A DNA stretch of 64,000 bases from an uncultured Flavobacteriales bacterium (lineage in GTDB: Bacteria > Bacteroidota > Bacteroidia > Flavobacteriales_G > Salibacteraceae): the NCBI GenBank assembly GCA_905181855.1, contig CAJIZE010000020.1:1-64000 (forward strand), read 5' to 3'. A model generated the notes under the pieces. That model was given only the letters and a program-made list of their open reading frames with translations. It was not told the origin of the DNA and did not search any database. A program made the position numbers and the translations under genes. How positions within the stretch are numbered: position 1 is the stretch's first letter; each line of letters opens with the position of its first letter. Of this stretch, positions 17,368 to 25,654 are shown in pieces.

Positions 17368-18492
17368 CTAAAACTCAATCTGATACTTAATCTTATTGCT
17401 AAAACCCACTTCCCAAACAGGACCTTTCTGAATTAACCGGATAGCTTCTTCATTACAGCCAAAGCCTAAACCTTTAATTACTGTTACGTTTTTAGGTTTA
17501 CCGTTTTCATCAACTTCAAAACTTAGCTTAACAATACCTGTTATATTGTTATTGCTTGCTTTTTTAGGCATTTTTAACTTCCTAGAAATATATTTTCCAT
17601 ATGACTTGAAACCTCTCACAGGAGTAGCACTTTTAATTTTATCTGCTAGTGAATCAGAATTAAACAATGTAGAAGATTTCACACTTTGTTGAATTAAAGC
17701 TGGAGCTAATTTCATTTCTGGTTTTGAGATTTCTACAACGGCCAGTTCATCACTTCCCGAATTAGTTTCGGTAAAATCTTTTATTACTATTGAATCCTCC
17801 TCCAATGTTTTTAGTTGATCGGTTTCAATTGGGGTTTCATCAGCAACTTCTTCATCTAGCATAACTAGCGTCTCTTCAACTTCTTCATCTGAACTTGCCA
17901 GTTCTACTTCTAATATTTTAAAACTTTGTTCTGAATTTGAAAAAGCAGAAACCGATGAAGTAGGCGTAGAATAGTTTGATTGTACTTCGGCTACATTAAA
18001 ATTAGCAACAGGCACAATGACAGGCTTAATGATAATTGAATCGAAATATTCAGTGTTTTTATTTAATGTATCAAGGTTTGATTTTGATAAAACCAAATCG
18101 GCAATACTTGATTTCACTTCTTCTTTTTGTTTAGATTTCCTTTCAGACAATAATGGTTTATTTGAACTAACATCGGTAAACAAAAACACCATAAATCCAA
18201 CACCAATTAATATTATAACATTAGCTGCAATACCAAGTATTTTTAAATACGCTGGTTTCGTTTTTTGGCCAGCAACTTTATTATCAATCCTTGTCTGCAA
18301 AATATCAACATCGTCATGAAAACCATAAACAGTCTTTGACGAATCAATCCCCTCAACGGCAGCAGAGCAAAACTCACAATCAAGTAAATGTCTTTCCACC
18401 CTATTCATTTCCTCATCGGTCATACGGGCAGCAACATAATTCTCAATTTGCTGAGCTGTTATGTGCTTGATATGTTCTTCTTCGTTATTCAC
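17368..18492 (-). CDS. Anti-sigma factor with zinc-finger N-terminus and periplasmic TonB-like C-terminal domain
   Basis: 374 residues in three parts: a cytoplasmic zf-HC2 anti-sigma zinc finger with H35, C39 and C42 in HLLDCEFC; one membrane helix (about 85-106); and a long acidic, low-complexity periplasmic linker (about 110-270) leading to a TonB_C-like domain (about 295-374, with GIVKLSFEVDENGKPKNVTVIKG and the terminal IKYQIEF). The first part should hold the ECF sigma factor encoded immediately upstream (8-bp overlap); the last part resembles the domain that contacts TonB boxes of outer membrane receptors. How the two are linked in signalling is inference. Confidence 0.85.
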   Translation of the reverse strand: MNNEEEHIKHITAQQIENYVAARMTDEEMNRVERHLLDCEFCSAAVEGIDSSKTVYGFHDDVDILQTRIDNKVAGQKTKPAYLKILGIAANVIILIGVGFMVFLFTDVSSNKPLLSERKSKQKEEVKSSIADLVLSKSNLDTLNKNTEYFDSIIIKPVIVPVANFNVAEVQSNYSTPTSSVSAFSNSEQSFKILEVELASSDEEVEETLVMLDEEVADETPIETDQLKTLEEDSIVIKDFTETNSGSDELAVVEISKPEMKLAPALIQQSVKSSTLFNSDSLADKIKSATPVRGFKSYGKYISRKLKMPKKASNNNITGIVKLSFEVDENGKPKNVTVIKGLGFGCNEEAIRLIQKGPVWEVGFSNKIKYQIEF

Positions 18493-19069
18493 TATTTGAT
18501 TCTAAACAAATTTTCAAATTCCTTTTCCCGTTTTGTATATGGCTTTTAACTTTTTTCAATTCATAAGAAGTAGTTTCAACGATTTGCCTGTATGAACTAG
18601 ATTTTAAATAAAAAAGACTTACACACTCCTTTTGTTCTTTTACTAATGTTTCGATGCATTTTTCAAGTGCTTGCAAATCATCTTCCAAAGTAGTTTCTTT
18701 TTCATCATGATGCGAAATCAACGCATTTTCCATAATTGAATTTAACTCCCCTACTTCTTTAATAGAAAAATTAGCTTTGGATGCACGTATTTTCATCATA
18801 CAAAAGTTCTTAGCATAAACATACAACCAACTACTGAAATTATTGATCTCAAATCGATTCACATCACCAATGAGCTTTTCAAAAATTTCCATTACTCCAT
18901 CTTGTGCATCGTCCTTGTTTTTGAAATACTTAAGGCACACACCGTAAACCAAATGAATGTATCTGTTGTAAAGTTCACCTAAGTCTTCCAAATCATGTCT
19001 TTTACCAAGGCTTTCTGAAAGCTCAGCATTCGTCAATTCGATTCTACTTTTTTGGTTAAAAAACATCAT
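18485..19069 (-). CDS. ECF-type RNA polymerase sigma factor (sigma-70 family)
   Basis: 194 residues. Sigma region 2 is seen at about 25-95 (LYNRYIHLVYGVCLKYFKNKDDAQDGVMEIFEKL and WLYVYAKNFCMMKIR) and region 4 at about 130-185 (LVKEQKECVSLFYLKSSSYRQIVETTSYELKKVKSHIQNGKRNLK), the helix-turn-helix that reads the -35 element. Overlap of 8 bp with the anti-sigma gene implies coupled synthesis of regulator and inhibitor. It is divergent from a vWA gene remnant, and in relatives such sigma/anti-sigma pairs often accompany YfbK-like vWA genes. Confidence 0.92.
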   Translation of the reverse strand: MMFFNQKSRIELTNAELSESLGKRHDLEDLGELYNRYIHLVYGVCLKYFKNKDDAQDGVMEIFEKLIGDVNRFEINNFSSWLYVYAKNFCMMKIRASKANFSIKEVGELNSIMENALISHHDEKETTLEDDLQALEKCIETLVKEQKECVSLFYLKSSSYRQIVETTSYELKKVKSHIQNGKRNLKICLESNSE

Positions 19070-19115
19070 TTATTACTCTGAGATTTGAATGCCCAAGATA
19101 ATTTTTTTTAATTGA

Positions 19116-19307
19116 GTTTATGAAAATTCAGGGCAAATCCCACAAAAAAATATGATTAGAATTGAGGAAATGGTCAATTACTTTGATTACGATTACCCTC
19201 AACCAAAAAACGAAAAACCTTTTTCAATTACCACAGAATTATCGCAGGCTCCATGGAACACGAAACGCCAGTTGGTTCACATAGGATTACAAGGTAAATT
19301 GGTTTGA
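19116..19307 (+). pseudogene. Remnant of a YfbK-like vWA domain protein gene
   Basis: An open stretch from 19116 to a TGA at 19305-19307, with an internal ATG at 19152, encodes about 63 residues. Within it NSGQIPQKNMIRIEEMVNYF and FDYDYPQP, SITTELSQAPWN and LVHIGLQGK closely follow the region just before the vWA domain of YfbK-type proteins (usual pattern GQLPPKDAVRIEEMINYF). The signal peptide before it and the vWA domain with its DxSxS motif after it are absent, so this is a fragment of a gene of 500-700 codons. It probably marks a deletion. The rest of 19070-19400 holds the upstream region of the sigma gene and of fdhD, with nothing else recognised. Confidence 0.75.
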
Positions 19308-19400
19308 TTGGCATCTAAACTAAGTGTTTTTTATCGCCGCTAAGGCTTAAGTTACTACTAGGAGTGAAATTGCATTAATTTAGCCGAACAAAGAAAACAA

Positions 19401-20252
19401 ATGACCTCCAAAGTAGCTCCTATAAAATTAGTTCGTTGGGAAAAAGATCAATTCATCACAGCAAGCGATCTTCTGGCCACTGAAGAACCAATGGAAATAA
19501 GACTTGGTTATGGTGAAATGGATAACCGCCTTGAAAAAACTATTGCTGTTACAATGAGAACACCCGGCAATGATTTTGATTTGGCTCTGGGCTTTCTTTT
19601 TACTGAAGGTATTGTTCACTCTTATGAAAGCATTCTTAGTGTAAAATACTGCTCGGACCATGGCAAAGAAGAAAGTAAAAACAACATCGTTCGAGTTGAG
19701 TTAAGGCCAGAAGTTGTTCCTGATTTAAATCTGAGCGAACGAAATTTTTATACTACCTCATCTTGTGGGATTTGTGGGAAAGCTTCAATAGATAACATCA
19801 AAACAGTTTGCCAATTTGATGAAAACACCAATCAATCTGAGCAACTTAAAGTTTCAGCTAAAACTATTGCATCGTTACCTGAAAAATTAAAAACAAAACA
19901 GCTTATTTTTGAACATACTGGTGGTTTGCATTCCTCCGTTTTATTCGATTTAAATGGAACTTTAACTTCCTTATACGAAGATGTTGGTAGACACAATGCC
20001 CTCGATAAAATAATCGGTTGGGCACTTCAAAAAGGTCAACTTCCTCTTAAAAATAACATTCTTTTGGTTAGCGGTAGAACCAGTTTTGAGCTAATTCAGA
20101 AAGCATATATGGCAGGAATACAGATAGTTGTAGCTATAGGAGCTCCAAGTTCATTAGCTGTTGATTTTGCCAATGAAATTGGAATCACGTTAGTTGGTTT
20201 CACCAAAAAGGATAGATTTAATGTTTACTCAAACCCTAATCGGATCGTCTAA
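19401..20252 (+). CDS. fdhD: Formate dehydrogenase accessory sulfurtransferase FdhD
   Basis: 283 residues. FdhD passes sulfur from IscS to the molybdenum/tungsten cofactor of formate dehydrogenase, which is needed for activity. The sulfur-carrying CxxC, C122 and C125 in SSCGICG, matches C121/C124 of the E. coli protein. EDVGRHNALDKIIG (196-209) and SGRTSFELIQKA further on are the cofactor-binding motifs. It is convergent with fdhA; the two stop codons overlap by 4 bp. The neighbour supports the assignment strongly. Confidence 0.97.
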   Translation: MTSKVAPIKLVRWEKDQFITASDLLATEEPMEIRLGYGEMDNRLEKTIAVTMRTPGNDFDLALGFLFTEGIVHSYESILSVKYCSDHGKEESKNNIVRVELRPEVVPDLNLSERNFYTTSSCGICGKASIDNIKTVCQFDENTNQSEQLKVSAKTIASLPEKLKTKQLIFEHTGGLHSSVLFDLNGTLTSLYEDVGRHNALDKIIGWALQKGQLPLKNNILLVSGRTSFELIQKAYMAGIQIVVAIGAPSSLAVDFANEIGITLVGFTKKDRFNVYSNPNRIV

Positions 20253-23029
20253 ACCATCTCATTAGCATTTCGCATATGTGTTTTTTTTGCTTTACGGATG
20301 TTTACTGAAACAACTTTATACTCTGGGCACATTGCTTCAGAATCATGAATGTCAGAAGTAATATTGTTTACCATTATTTCAGGGAAATGAAAAGTTGTAC
20401 TCAGAACTCCTTCTTTAATGCCATCGGTTATCATTGCTTTAATATCAACTTTTCCACGAGCAGATTCTATACAAACTAAATCACCATCAGCAATACCATT
20501 GTCTGCAGCATCTTTTGGATGGATCCACAGTACATCTTCAGTATGAATCAATACATTGTCTGTTCTACGGGTCATTGCTCCACAGTTGTAGTGTTCCAAA
20601 TCTCTATTGGTTGTTATAATGTATGGATACTCTTTGCTATGTTCGACTATTTCTTTTGATTCTTCCCAATCAAAATAGGCGAATTTCCCTTTACCTCTTC
20701 TAAACTCTTCACGATGTAAAATTTTGGTATCGGTACCATCTTTTAGCACAGGCCATTGTTTTCCGTTATCACCTAACTCATCCCATTTAACACCTGCAAA
20801 AAACGGCACAATCTGGCAGATTTCCTCAAGCATGGTTTTAGCATCGTATTTCGCTTGTTCATATCCCATTCTGTTCATTACATCAATGATAATCTGACCG
20901 TCAATCTTTGTCCCTTTTATCGGGTCAACTGCAGCCTGAACTCTTTGGATACGTCTTTCACCATTTGTAAAAGTTCCACTTTTTTCTAAGAAAGAAGCTC
21001 CAGGTAAAATAACATCAGCGTACTTAGCCGTTTCGGTCATAAAAAGCTCCTGAACGATCACCATATCGGTTGCATTCAATGCTTTAATTACCTTTTGGGT
21101 GTTAGGGTCAGTCTGAACTACATCCTCACCAATAATCCATAATGCTTTTAAGTTGCCACTTATTGCGGCAGCGAACATTTCGGGAATTTTATAACCTATT
21201 TCTTTAGGCATATCAACCCCGTAAAAATCTTCGTATTGTTTCTGAACATCTGGCTTGGTAATGTCCATGTATCCAGCTCCTTGGTGTGGTTGAACACCCA
21301 TGTCAGCTGAACCTTGAACGTTGTTTTGTCCACGTAATGGATTTACTCCAACGCCTAACCTACCAATGTTACCTGTAATCATTGCTAAATCAGCAATCTG
21401 TATTACGGTAAAAGTTCCTTGGCTGTGTTCTGTAACACCTAATCCATGAAAAGACATTGCTGTTTCTGCCGACGCATAAGCAATGGCTGCTGCTCTTACC
21501 TTTTCTCTTGGAACACCTGAAACGGACTCCATTTTATCTACATCTAAAGCTAAAATTTGCTTTTCAAAACCATCGTAACCTTCAGTTCTTGATTCAATAA
21601 AAGATTCATCAGCCAAATCTTCTTTAATAATGTAATACAGCATCATGTTGAGAACAGCCACGTTTGTACCTGGTCTTAATTGTAAATGATGTTGAGCTAG
21701 AATAGCAAGTTCGGTTTCACGAGGATCAATTACAATAAGTGTTGCCCCCTTGAATGCACGTTGCTTTATTTTCGCTCCAGTTACCGGATGAGCAGCCGTT
21801 GGGTTCGCCCCAATGATCATCATGCATTCAGTAAAATCAATGTCTTTAATTGAGTTGGTTGCCGCACCTGTTCCGAAAGTTCGTTGCATGCCCAACGCAG
21901 TAGGTGAATGACAAACCCTTGCACAACCATCAATATTGTTGGTTCCTACCACTGCTCTGATGAATTTTTGCATCAAATAGTTTTCTTCGTTAGTACAACG
22001 TGATGACGAAATACCTGCAATTTGATCTGGTCCGTTTTCTTTAATCACTTTAGTTAAGTGATCGGTAATATGGTCGTAAGCTTCATCCCAAGAAACTTCT
22101 TCAAACTCACCGTTCCGTTTTATCATTGGTGACCTTAACCTTTCAGGATGGTCGTAAAACTTAAAGGCATATCGTCCTTTCAAACAAGTATGGCCTCCAT
22201 TTGCTTCTGCATCAAGTGGAGCTTGTATTGATAATATTTCTTGATTTGTAGTAGATACTTCAAGATTACACCCTACTCCACAATACGTACAAACGGTTCT
22301 CGTTTTTTCTTCTGCGACTATACTTTTTGATTGATAAACATCTGAAATTGCTGATGTTGGACAAGCCTGAGCACAAGCACCGCAGCTAACACAATCCGAT
22401 TCAAAAAAGCTAACTCCATCTCCTTTTACTATCTGTGAATCAAAGCCTCTACCAGCCATTGACAATATAAACTGCCCTTGAACCTCATCACAAGCTCTAA
22501 CACATCTGTAACAGTTAATGCATTTCGATAAATCGGATGTCATATAAGGATGGCTTAAATCTTTTTTTCTATCCAAATGGTTTTCACCTGCCGGATACCT
22601 TACATCTCTTATTCCAACTTCTGCCGCAACTGTTTGCAGTTCACAGTTACCATTGACCTCACAGGTTAAGCAATCAAGTGGATGGTCAGTCAATACCAAC
22701 TCAATGATGTTTTTTCTTAGTTTTTTAATTTTTGGAGAACCAGTAAAAATGAACATTCCTTCAGACACCGGCGTGTGGCAAGATGCCATTGTTTTTCTTG
22801 GGCCATCTTCTTTAAGAGCTACATCAACAGAGCATACTCTGCATGAGCCGAATGCTTCCAGATTGGGAGCATCACACAAAGTGGGAATCAATTTGCTGCT
22901 TTTCGTCCTTTTCACAAAATCAAGAATGGTTTCATCTTCAGCATAACAGAAAGATTCACCATCAATGGTGGCTTTCATTTCTGTTAACTTAAATTGACTG
23001 TATTCTATAGCTTGTGCAAGTAAATTCAT
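20249..23029 (-). CDS. fdhA: NAD-dependent formate dehydrogenase, catalytic alpha subunit (NuoG-like N-terminus, Cys active site)
   Basis: 926 residues, cytoplasmic (no Tat signal). In order: a [2Fe-2S] domain (C52, C63, C66, C84); a NuoG-type His-Cys cluster (H116, C120, C123, C129); two [4Fe-4S] ferredoxin motifs (C170-C180 and C213-C223); the molybdopterin domain's own cluster (C247, C250, C254, C282); and the bis-MGD catalytic domain with active-site C373 in RVCHSP where selenocysteine occurs in other versions. The last 120 residues form the cofactor-capping domain. An alternative start is the Met at residue 18 (22978), just before the 2Fe-2S domain. It oxidises formate to CO2 and passes electrons to the FdhB subunit encoded upstream. 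Confidence 0.94.
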   Translation of the reverse strand: MNLLAQAIEYSQFKLTEMKATIDGESFCYAEDETILDFVKRTKSSKLIPTLCDAPNLEAFGSCRVCSVDVALKEDGPRKTMASCHTPVSEGMFIFTGSPKIKKLRKNIIELVLTDHPLDCLTCEVNGNCELQTVAAEVGIRDVRYPAGENHLDRKKDLSHPYMTSDLSKCINCYRCVRACDEVQGQFILSMAGRGFDSQIVKGDGVSFFESDCVSCGACAQACPTSAISDVYQSKSIVAEEKTRTVCTYCGVGCNLEVSTTNQEILSIQAPLDAEANGGHTCLKGRYAFKFYDHPERLRSPMIKRNGEFEEVSWDEAYDHITDHLTKVIKENGPDQIAGISSSRCTNEENYLMQKFIRAVVGTNNIDGCARVCHSPTALGMQRTFGTGAATNSIKDIDFTECMMIIGANPTAAHPVTGAKIKQRAFKGATLIVIDPRETELAILAQHHLQLRPGTNVAVLNMMLYYIIKEDLADESFIESRTEGYDGFEKQILALDVDKMESVSGVPREKVRAAAIAYASAETAMSFHGLGVTEHSQGTFTVIQIADLAMITGNIGRLGVGVNPLRGQNNVQGSADMGVQPHQGAGYMDITKPDVQKQYEDFYGVDMPKEIGYKIPEMFAAAISGNLKALWIIGEDVVQTDPNTQKVIKALNATDMVIVQELFMTETAKYADVILPGASFLEKSGTFTNGERRIQRVQAAVDPIKGTKIDGQIIIDVMNRMGYEQAKYDAKTMLEEICQIVPFFAGVKWDELGDNGKQWPVLKDGTDTKILHREEFRRGKGKFAYFDWEESKEIVEHSKEYPYIITTNRDLEHYNCGAMTRRTDNVLIHTEDVLWIHPKDAADNGIADGDLVCIESARGKVDIKAMITDGIKEGVLSTTFHFPEIMVNNITSDIHDSEAMCPEYKVVSVNIRKAKKTHMRNANEMV

Positions 23030-23117
23030 GTTATTTTTATTTCAGTTGTTCTGTATTCTCTTCTCGGTAATCATTTCTAATGTAATCTGTTTTCGGTTTG
23101 TCTGTTTTTCTAGCTTT

Positions 23118-24788
23118 CTAATTACTTACAACCGATTCTTCAAAATAAGGATTAAATTCTTCAACAAAATATTGAAGTGCATTTTTAATCGGCAAAGGCA
23201 AACCTCCACCTAAGGCACACAACGAACCTGATTCTAATGTTTCGAGTAAATCATCCAATAATTCTCTGTCTATTTTATAATCTCCTTTAAGCGCTTGTTC
23301 AAACATTTCTTCTCCTCTTTTACTACCTAATCTGCAAGGGAAACATTTACCACAACTTTCATCTGACGTAAACTTAAAAAGATGTTTCACATATTCTGCT
23401 AAAGGAAAATCGTTAGGAATACAAACTACAGAAGCATGACCAAGCAGAAAACCGTTTTCTGCAAAAGATTCAAAATCAATGGTTAAATTAAACCATTTTT
23501 CTTTTGGGACCAACCCTCCTAATGGGCCACCAATATGCATCGCTTTTATTTCGGTGTTTAAACCTTGTCCACATTCATTAACAACATCTTCGAAAGCATA
23601 CCCCATTGGTACTTCATAAATACCTGGTCTGTTAAAAAAGCCATCTAATGATATTAATTTTGTTCCGGTTGAACGACCACGACCAATGGCAGAATAAGCA
23701 TCACCACCTTGTTCTAAAATAAATGGCAAGTTGGCTAAACTCTCTACATTGTTAACCACGGTTGGCTTGCTGAACAGCCCTTTTTGCGTTGGGTAAGGTG
23801 GCCTTACTCTAACTTCAGCTCTTTGACCTTCAATTGAAGATAAAAGCGATGTTTCTTCTCCACATATATAAGCACCTCTTGCCTTTATTGTTTTAAAGTA
23901 AAAATCGAAACCTGACCCTAATATATTCTCTCCAATCAACCCTTCTTTCTCTAGCTCAGCAATGGCTTCATTTATTATTGATAAACTATCCGGGTATTCA
24001 TAACGGATGTACAATACACCCCATTGAGCTCCTACTACATAACCTGCTATCATCATTCCTAACAACAACTTCAAAGGCTGCTGTTCCATGATGTATTTAT
24101 CTGAATAAGCTCCTGGATCTCCCTCATCAGCGTTACAAACTATGAAGCGCTCGTCTGATGGAGTGTTTTTACATGATTCAAGTTTAAACCCAATTGGAAA
24201 ACCGGCGCCACCTCTGCCTCGCATACCTGATTTTTTTATTTCATCAAGTGCATCATTGTCTGATTTCTCAAACATATCGGTTAGTACTCCTTTGAAGTTT
24301 TCAATACCGCCAAACTCACTTGTTAAAATTGCTTCGCCAAAAGCTTCAACATGGTATTCATCTTCTTGAATCGGTTTGTCTTTTACAATTTCTTTGATAT
24401 TATCTATTGCATCACCAGAGTAATTTTTACCATCATAGTGGAAAGCTGAATTTTCATGACATCTTCCTAGGCAACAAATGTGACCTACTTCTTCTTCCTT
24501 AAAATTGTTTTTTAACGTTGAAACGACACCTTCTTGGGTTTTAGCAGTCAAACAAGAACTGCCGTTACAGTAATACACCTTTTTACCCTTGTTAGCCGGC
24601 TTCAAAAAATCGTAAAAGCTTGTTGCGCCATAAGTATTTGCATTACCCATCAAATATTTTTCCGCGAGCTTTTTTAATTCTTTAGGATCTGGGGTTCCAT
24701 CATTCTGCTCTGCTAAATCACCTAGATTTTCATATAGGTTCTCATCCATTCCTTTTCGCCCACTCAATCCACTTAAATTCTTCGACAT
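23118..24788 (-). CDS. fdhB: NAD-dependent formate dehydrogenase beta subunit (NuoE-NuoF fusion)
   Basis: 556 residues combining two complex I modules. Residues 20-125 are a NuoE-like thioredoxin-fold [2Fe-2S] domain with ligands C74, C79, C106 and C110. Residues 150-556 are NuoF-like: FMN/NADH site GRGGAGFP (191-198), ADEGDPGAYSD (220-230), GAYICGEETSLL (305-316), then the [4Fe-4S] ligands C479, C482, C485 and C524. It should take electrons from FdhA and reduce NAD+. The gene precedes fdhA by 88 bp in the same direction. No membrane or cytochrome subunit is present, fitting a soluble enzyme. Confidence 0.93.
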   Translation of the reverse strand: MSKNLSGLSGRKGMDENLYENLGDLAEQNDGTPDPKELKKLAEKYLMGNANTYGATSFYDFLKPANKGKKVYYCNGSSCLTAKTQEGVVSTLKNNFKEEEVGHICCLGRCHENSAFHYDGKNYSGDAIDNIKEIVKDKPIQEDEYHVEAFGEAILTSEFGGIENFKGVLTDMFEKSDNDALDEIKKSGMRGRGGAGFPIGFKLESCKNTPSDERFIVCNADEGDPGAYSDKYIMEQQPLKLLLGMMIAGYVVGAQWGVLYIRYEYPDSLSIINEAIAELEKEGLIGENILGSGFDFYFKTIKARGAYICGEETSLLSSIEGQRAEVRVRPPYPTQKGLFSKPTVVNNVESLANLPFILEQGGDAYSAIGRGRSTGTKLISLDGFFNRPGIYEVPMGYAFEDVVNECGQGLNTEIKAMHIGGPLGGLVPKEKWFNLTIDFESFAENGFLLGHASVVCIPNDFPLAEYVKHLFKFTSDESCGKCFPCRLGSKRGEEMFEQALKGDYKIDRELLDDLLETLESGSLCALGGGLPLPIKNALQYFVEEFNPYFEESVVSN

Positions 24789-24915
24789 ATAATGTTATTT
24801 GAAAGTTTAAAAATATGAATTTATTAATAGTATGCCGGATTCTGGATTTAAAAGAAAACCAAATCACATTTTTTAAAAAATAATCGAAACCATAGCTTTA
24901 CTTTTACCAATTAAT

Positions 24916-25557
24916 ATGCTGACCGAAGTTTTCATTTGTACCCCAAGTGTTGTTGTTGCAACAGGAATTAAAACGCTTTGTAAGAAGCTTTCTAAAAAAA
25001 CAAAATTCACAACAGCTTCAAGTTTCGAAGAGTTAACATCACTGCTTCTTAAATCAGATAAACAAAACATAATTTTTGATTCTAATTGCATTAAGTTCAC
25101 TGATTTTGAGTCTGAAACAACTACTAAATTCTTATTAGAACATAAAGTTATTCTGTATTCAAACTTCAATAAAAAAGTTATCTATGATCTGCACCGGTTA
25201 AATCTGCAAGGCTATATAACTGATGAGTCGTCAAACGATGATTTTGCAAAAGCATTGGAATCGTTTGAAAGCAATCAAAAATTCTATACTCAAAAAGTTG
25301 TTGGTGTCTTAATTGAAATGAGCATGAAACATGCTACATTAAAAGCGGAGACCAAAGCTCATGATGATCTTTCAATACGAGAAATGGAAGTATTTAAGCT
25401 TGTAACAGAAGGTAAAACGGCTCAAGAAATTGCAGATCAGTTTAATCTTAGTATCCACACCGTTTATACACATCGTAAAAACATACTTAAAAAGCTTTCT
25501 TGCAGCAGCGCATCAGAACTGATCAACTACGCATACGATAAAAACATCTTTCGGTAG
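24916..25557 (+). CDS. LuxR/NarL-type transcriptional regulator with degenerate receiver
   Basis: 213 residues. The C-terminal 60 form a LuxR-type helix-turn-helix (DDLSIREMEVFKLVTEGKTAQEIADQFNLSIHTVYTHRKNILKKL, about 149-193). The N-terminal 120 look like a response-regulator receiver: D55 could be the phosphoacceptor, but the usual acidic pair near residue 9 is missing (ICTPS) and the conserved Lys is not found in GYITDESS. It may therefore be activated without normal phosphorylation. It is divergent from fdhB (127-bp gap) and 97 bp upstream of the HmuY/HmuR-like operon in the same direction; either is a candidate target. Confidence 0.85.
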   Translation: MLTEVFICTPSVVVATGIKTLCKKLSKKTKFTTASSFEELTSLLLKSDKQNIIFDSNCIKFTDFESETTTKFLLEHKVILYSNFNKKVIYDLHRLNLQGYITDESSNDDFAKALESFESNQKFYTQKVVGVLIEMSMKHATLKAETKAHDDLSIREMEVFKLVTEGKTAQEIADQFNLSIHTVYTHRKNILKKLSCSSASELINYAYDKNIFR

Positions 25558-25567
25558 TTCACTTGAA

Positions 25568-25585
25568 ATACCTAAAGTTAGGTAT
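25568..25585. promoter_or_regulatory. Palindromic operator candidate 1 upstream of the heme operon
   Basis: A perfect 8-bp inverted repeat with 2-bp spacer, ATACCTAA-AG-TTAGGTAT. It lies 10 bp after the regulator gene and 22-23 bp (centre to centre) before a second copy of the motif. Confidence 0.6.
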
Positions 25586-25590
25586 AGAGT

Positions 25591-25607
25591 TTACCTAATA
25601 TTGGTAA
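25591..25607. promoter_or_regulatory. Palindromic operator candidate 2, abutting the -33 box
   Basis: TTACCTAATATTGGTAA, an imperfect dyad sharing TACCTAA with candidate 1. It ends exactly where the -33 TTG of the heme operon promoter begins, a common position for an activator. Confidence 0.55.
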
Positions 25608-25638
25608 TTGTATGAGAATTTTAGCGCCGCTACTTTTG
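25608..25638 (+). promoter_or_regulatory. Promoter of the heme-uptake operon
   Basis: TTG at 25608-25610, a 20-bp spacer and a perfect TACTTTTG -7 box at 25631-25638, 17 bp before the ATG of the first gene. The leader must be very short, about 10 nt. Confidence 0.7.
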
Positions 25639-25647
25639 TCGCTAAAA
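25619..25647. promoter_or_regulatory. Inverted repeat straddling the -7 box
   Basis: TTTTAGCG (25619-25626) and CGCTAAAA (25640-25647) form a perfect 8-bp inverted repeat whose 13-bp centre contains the -7 box. A repressor bound here would block RNA polymerase; it is different in sequence from the two upstream dyads. Confidence 0.5.
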
Positions 25648-25654
25648 TAATTAT

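Noticed and set aside
21900-21915. Possible selenocysteine in FdhA
   Set aside because: The active-site position is a normal Cys codon (C373) with no in-frame TGA.
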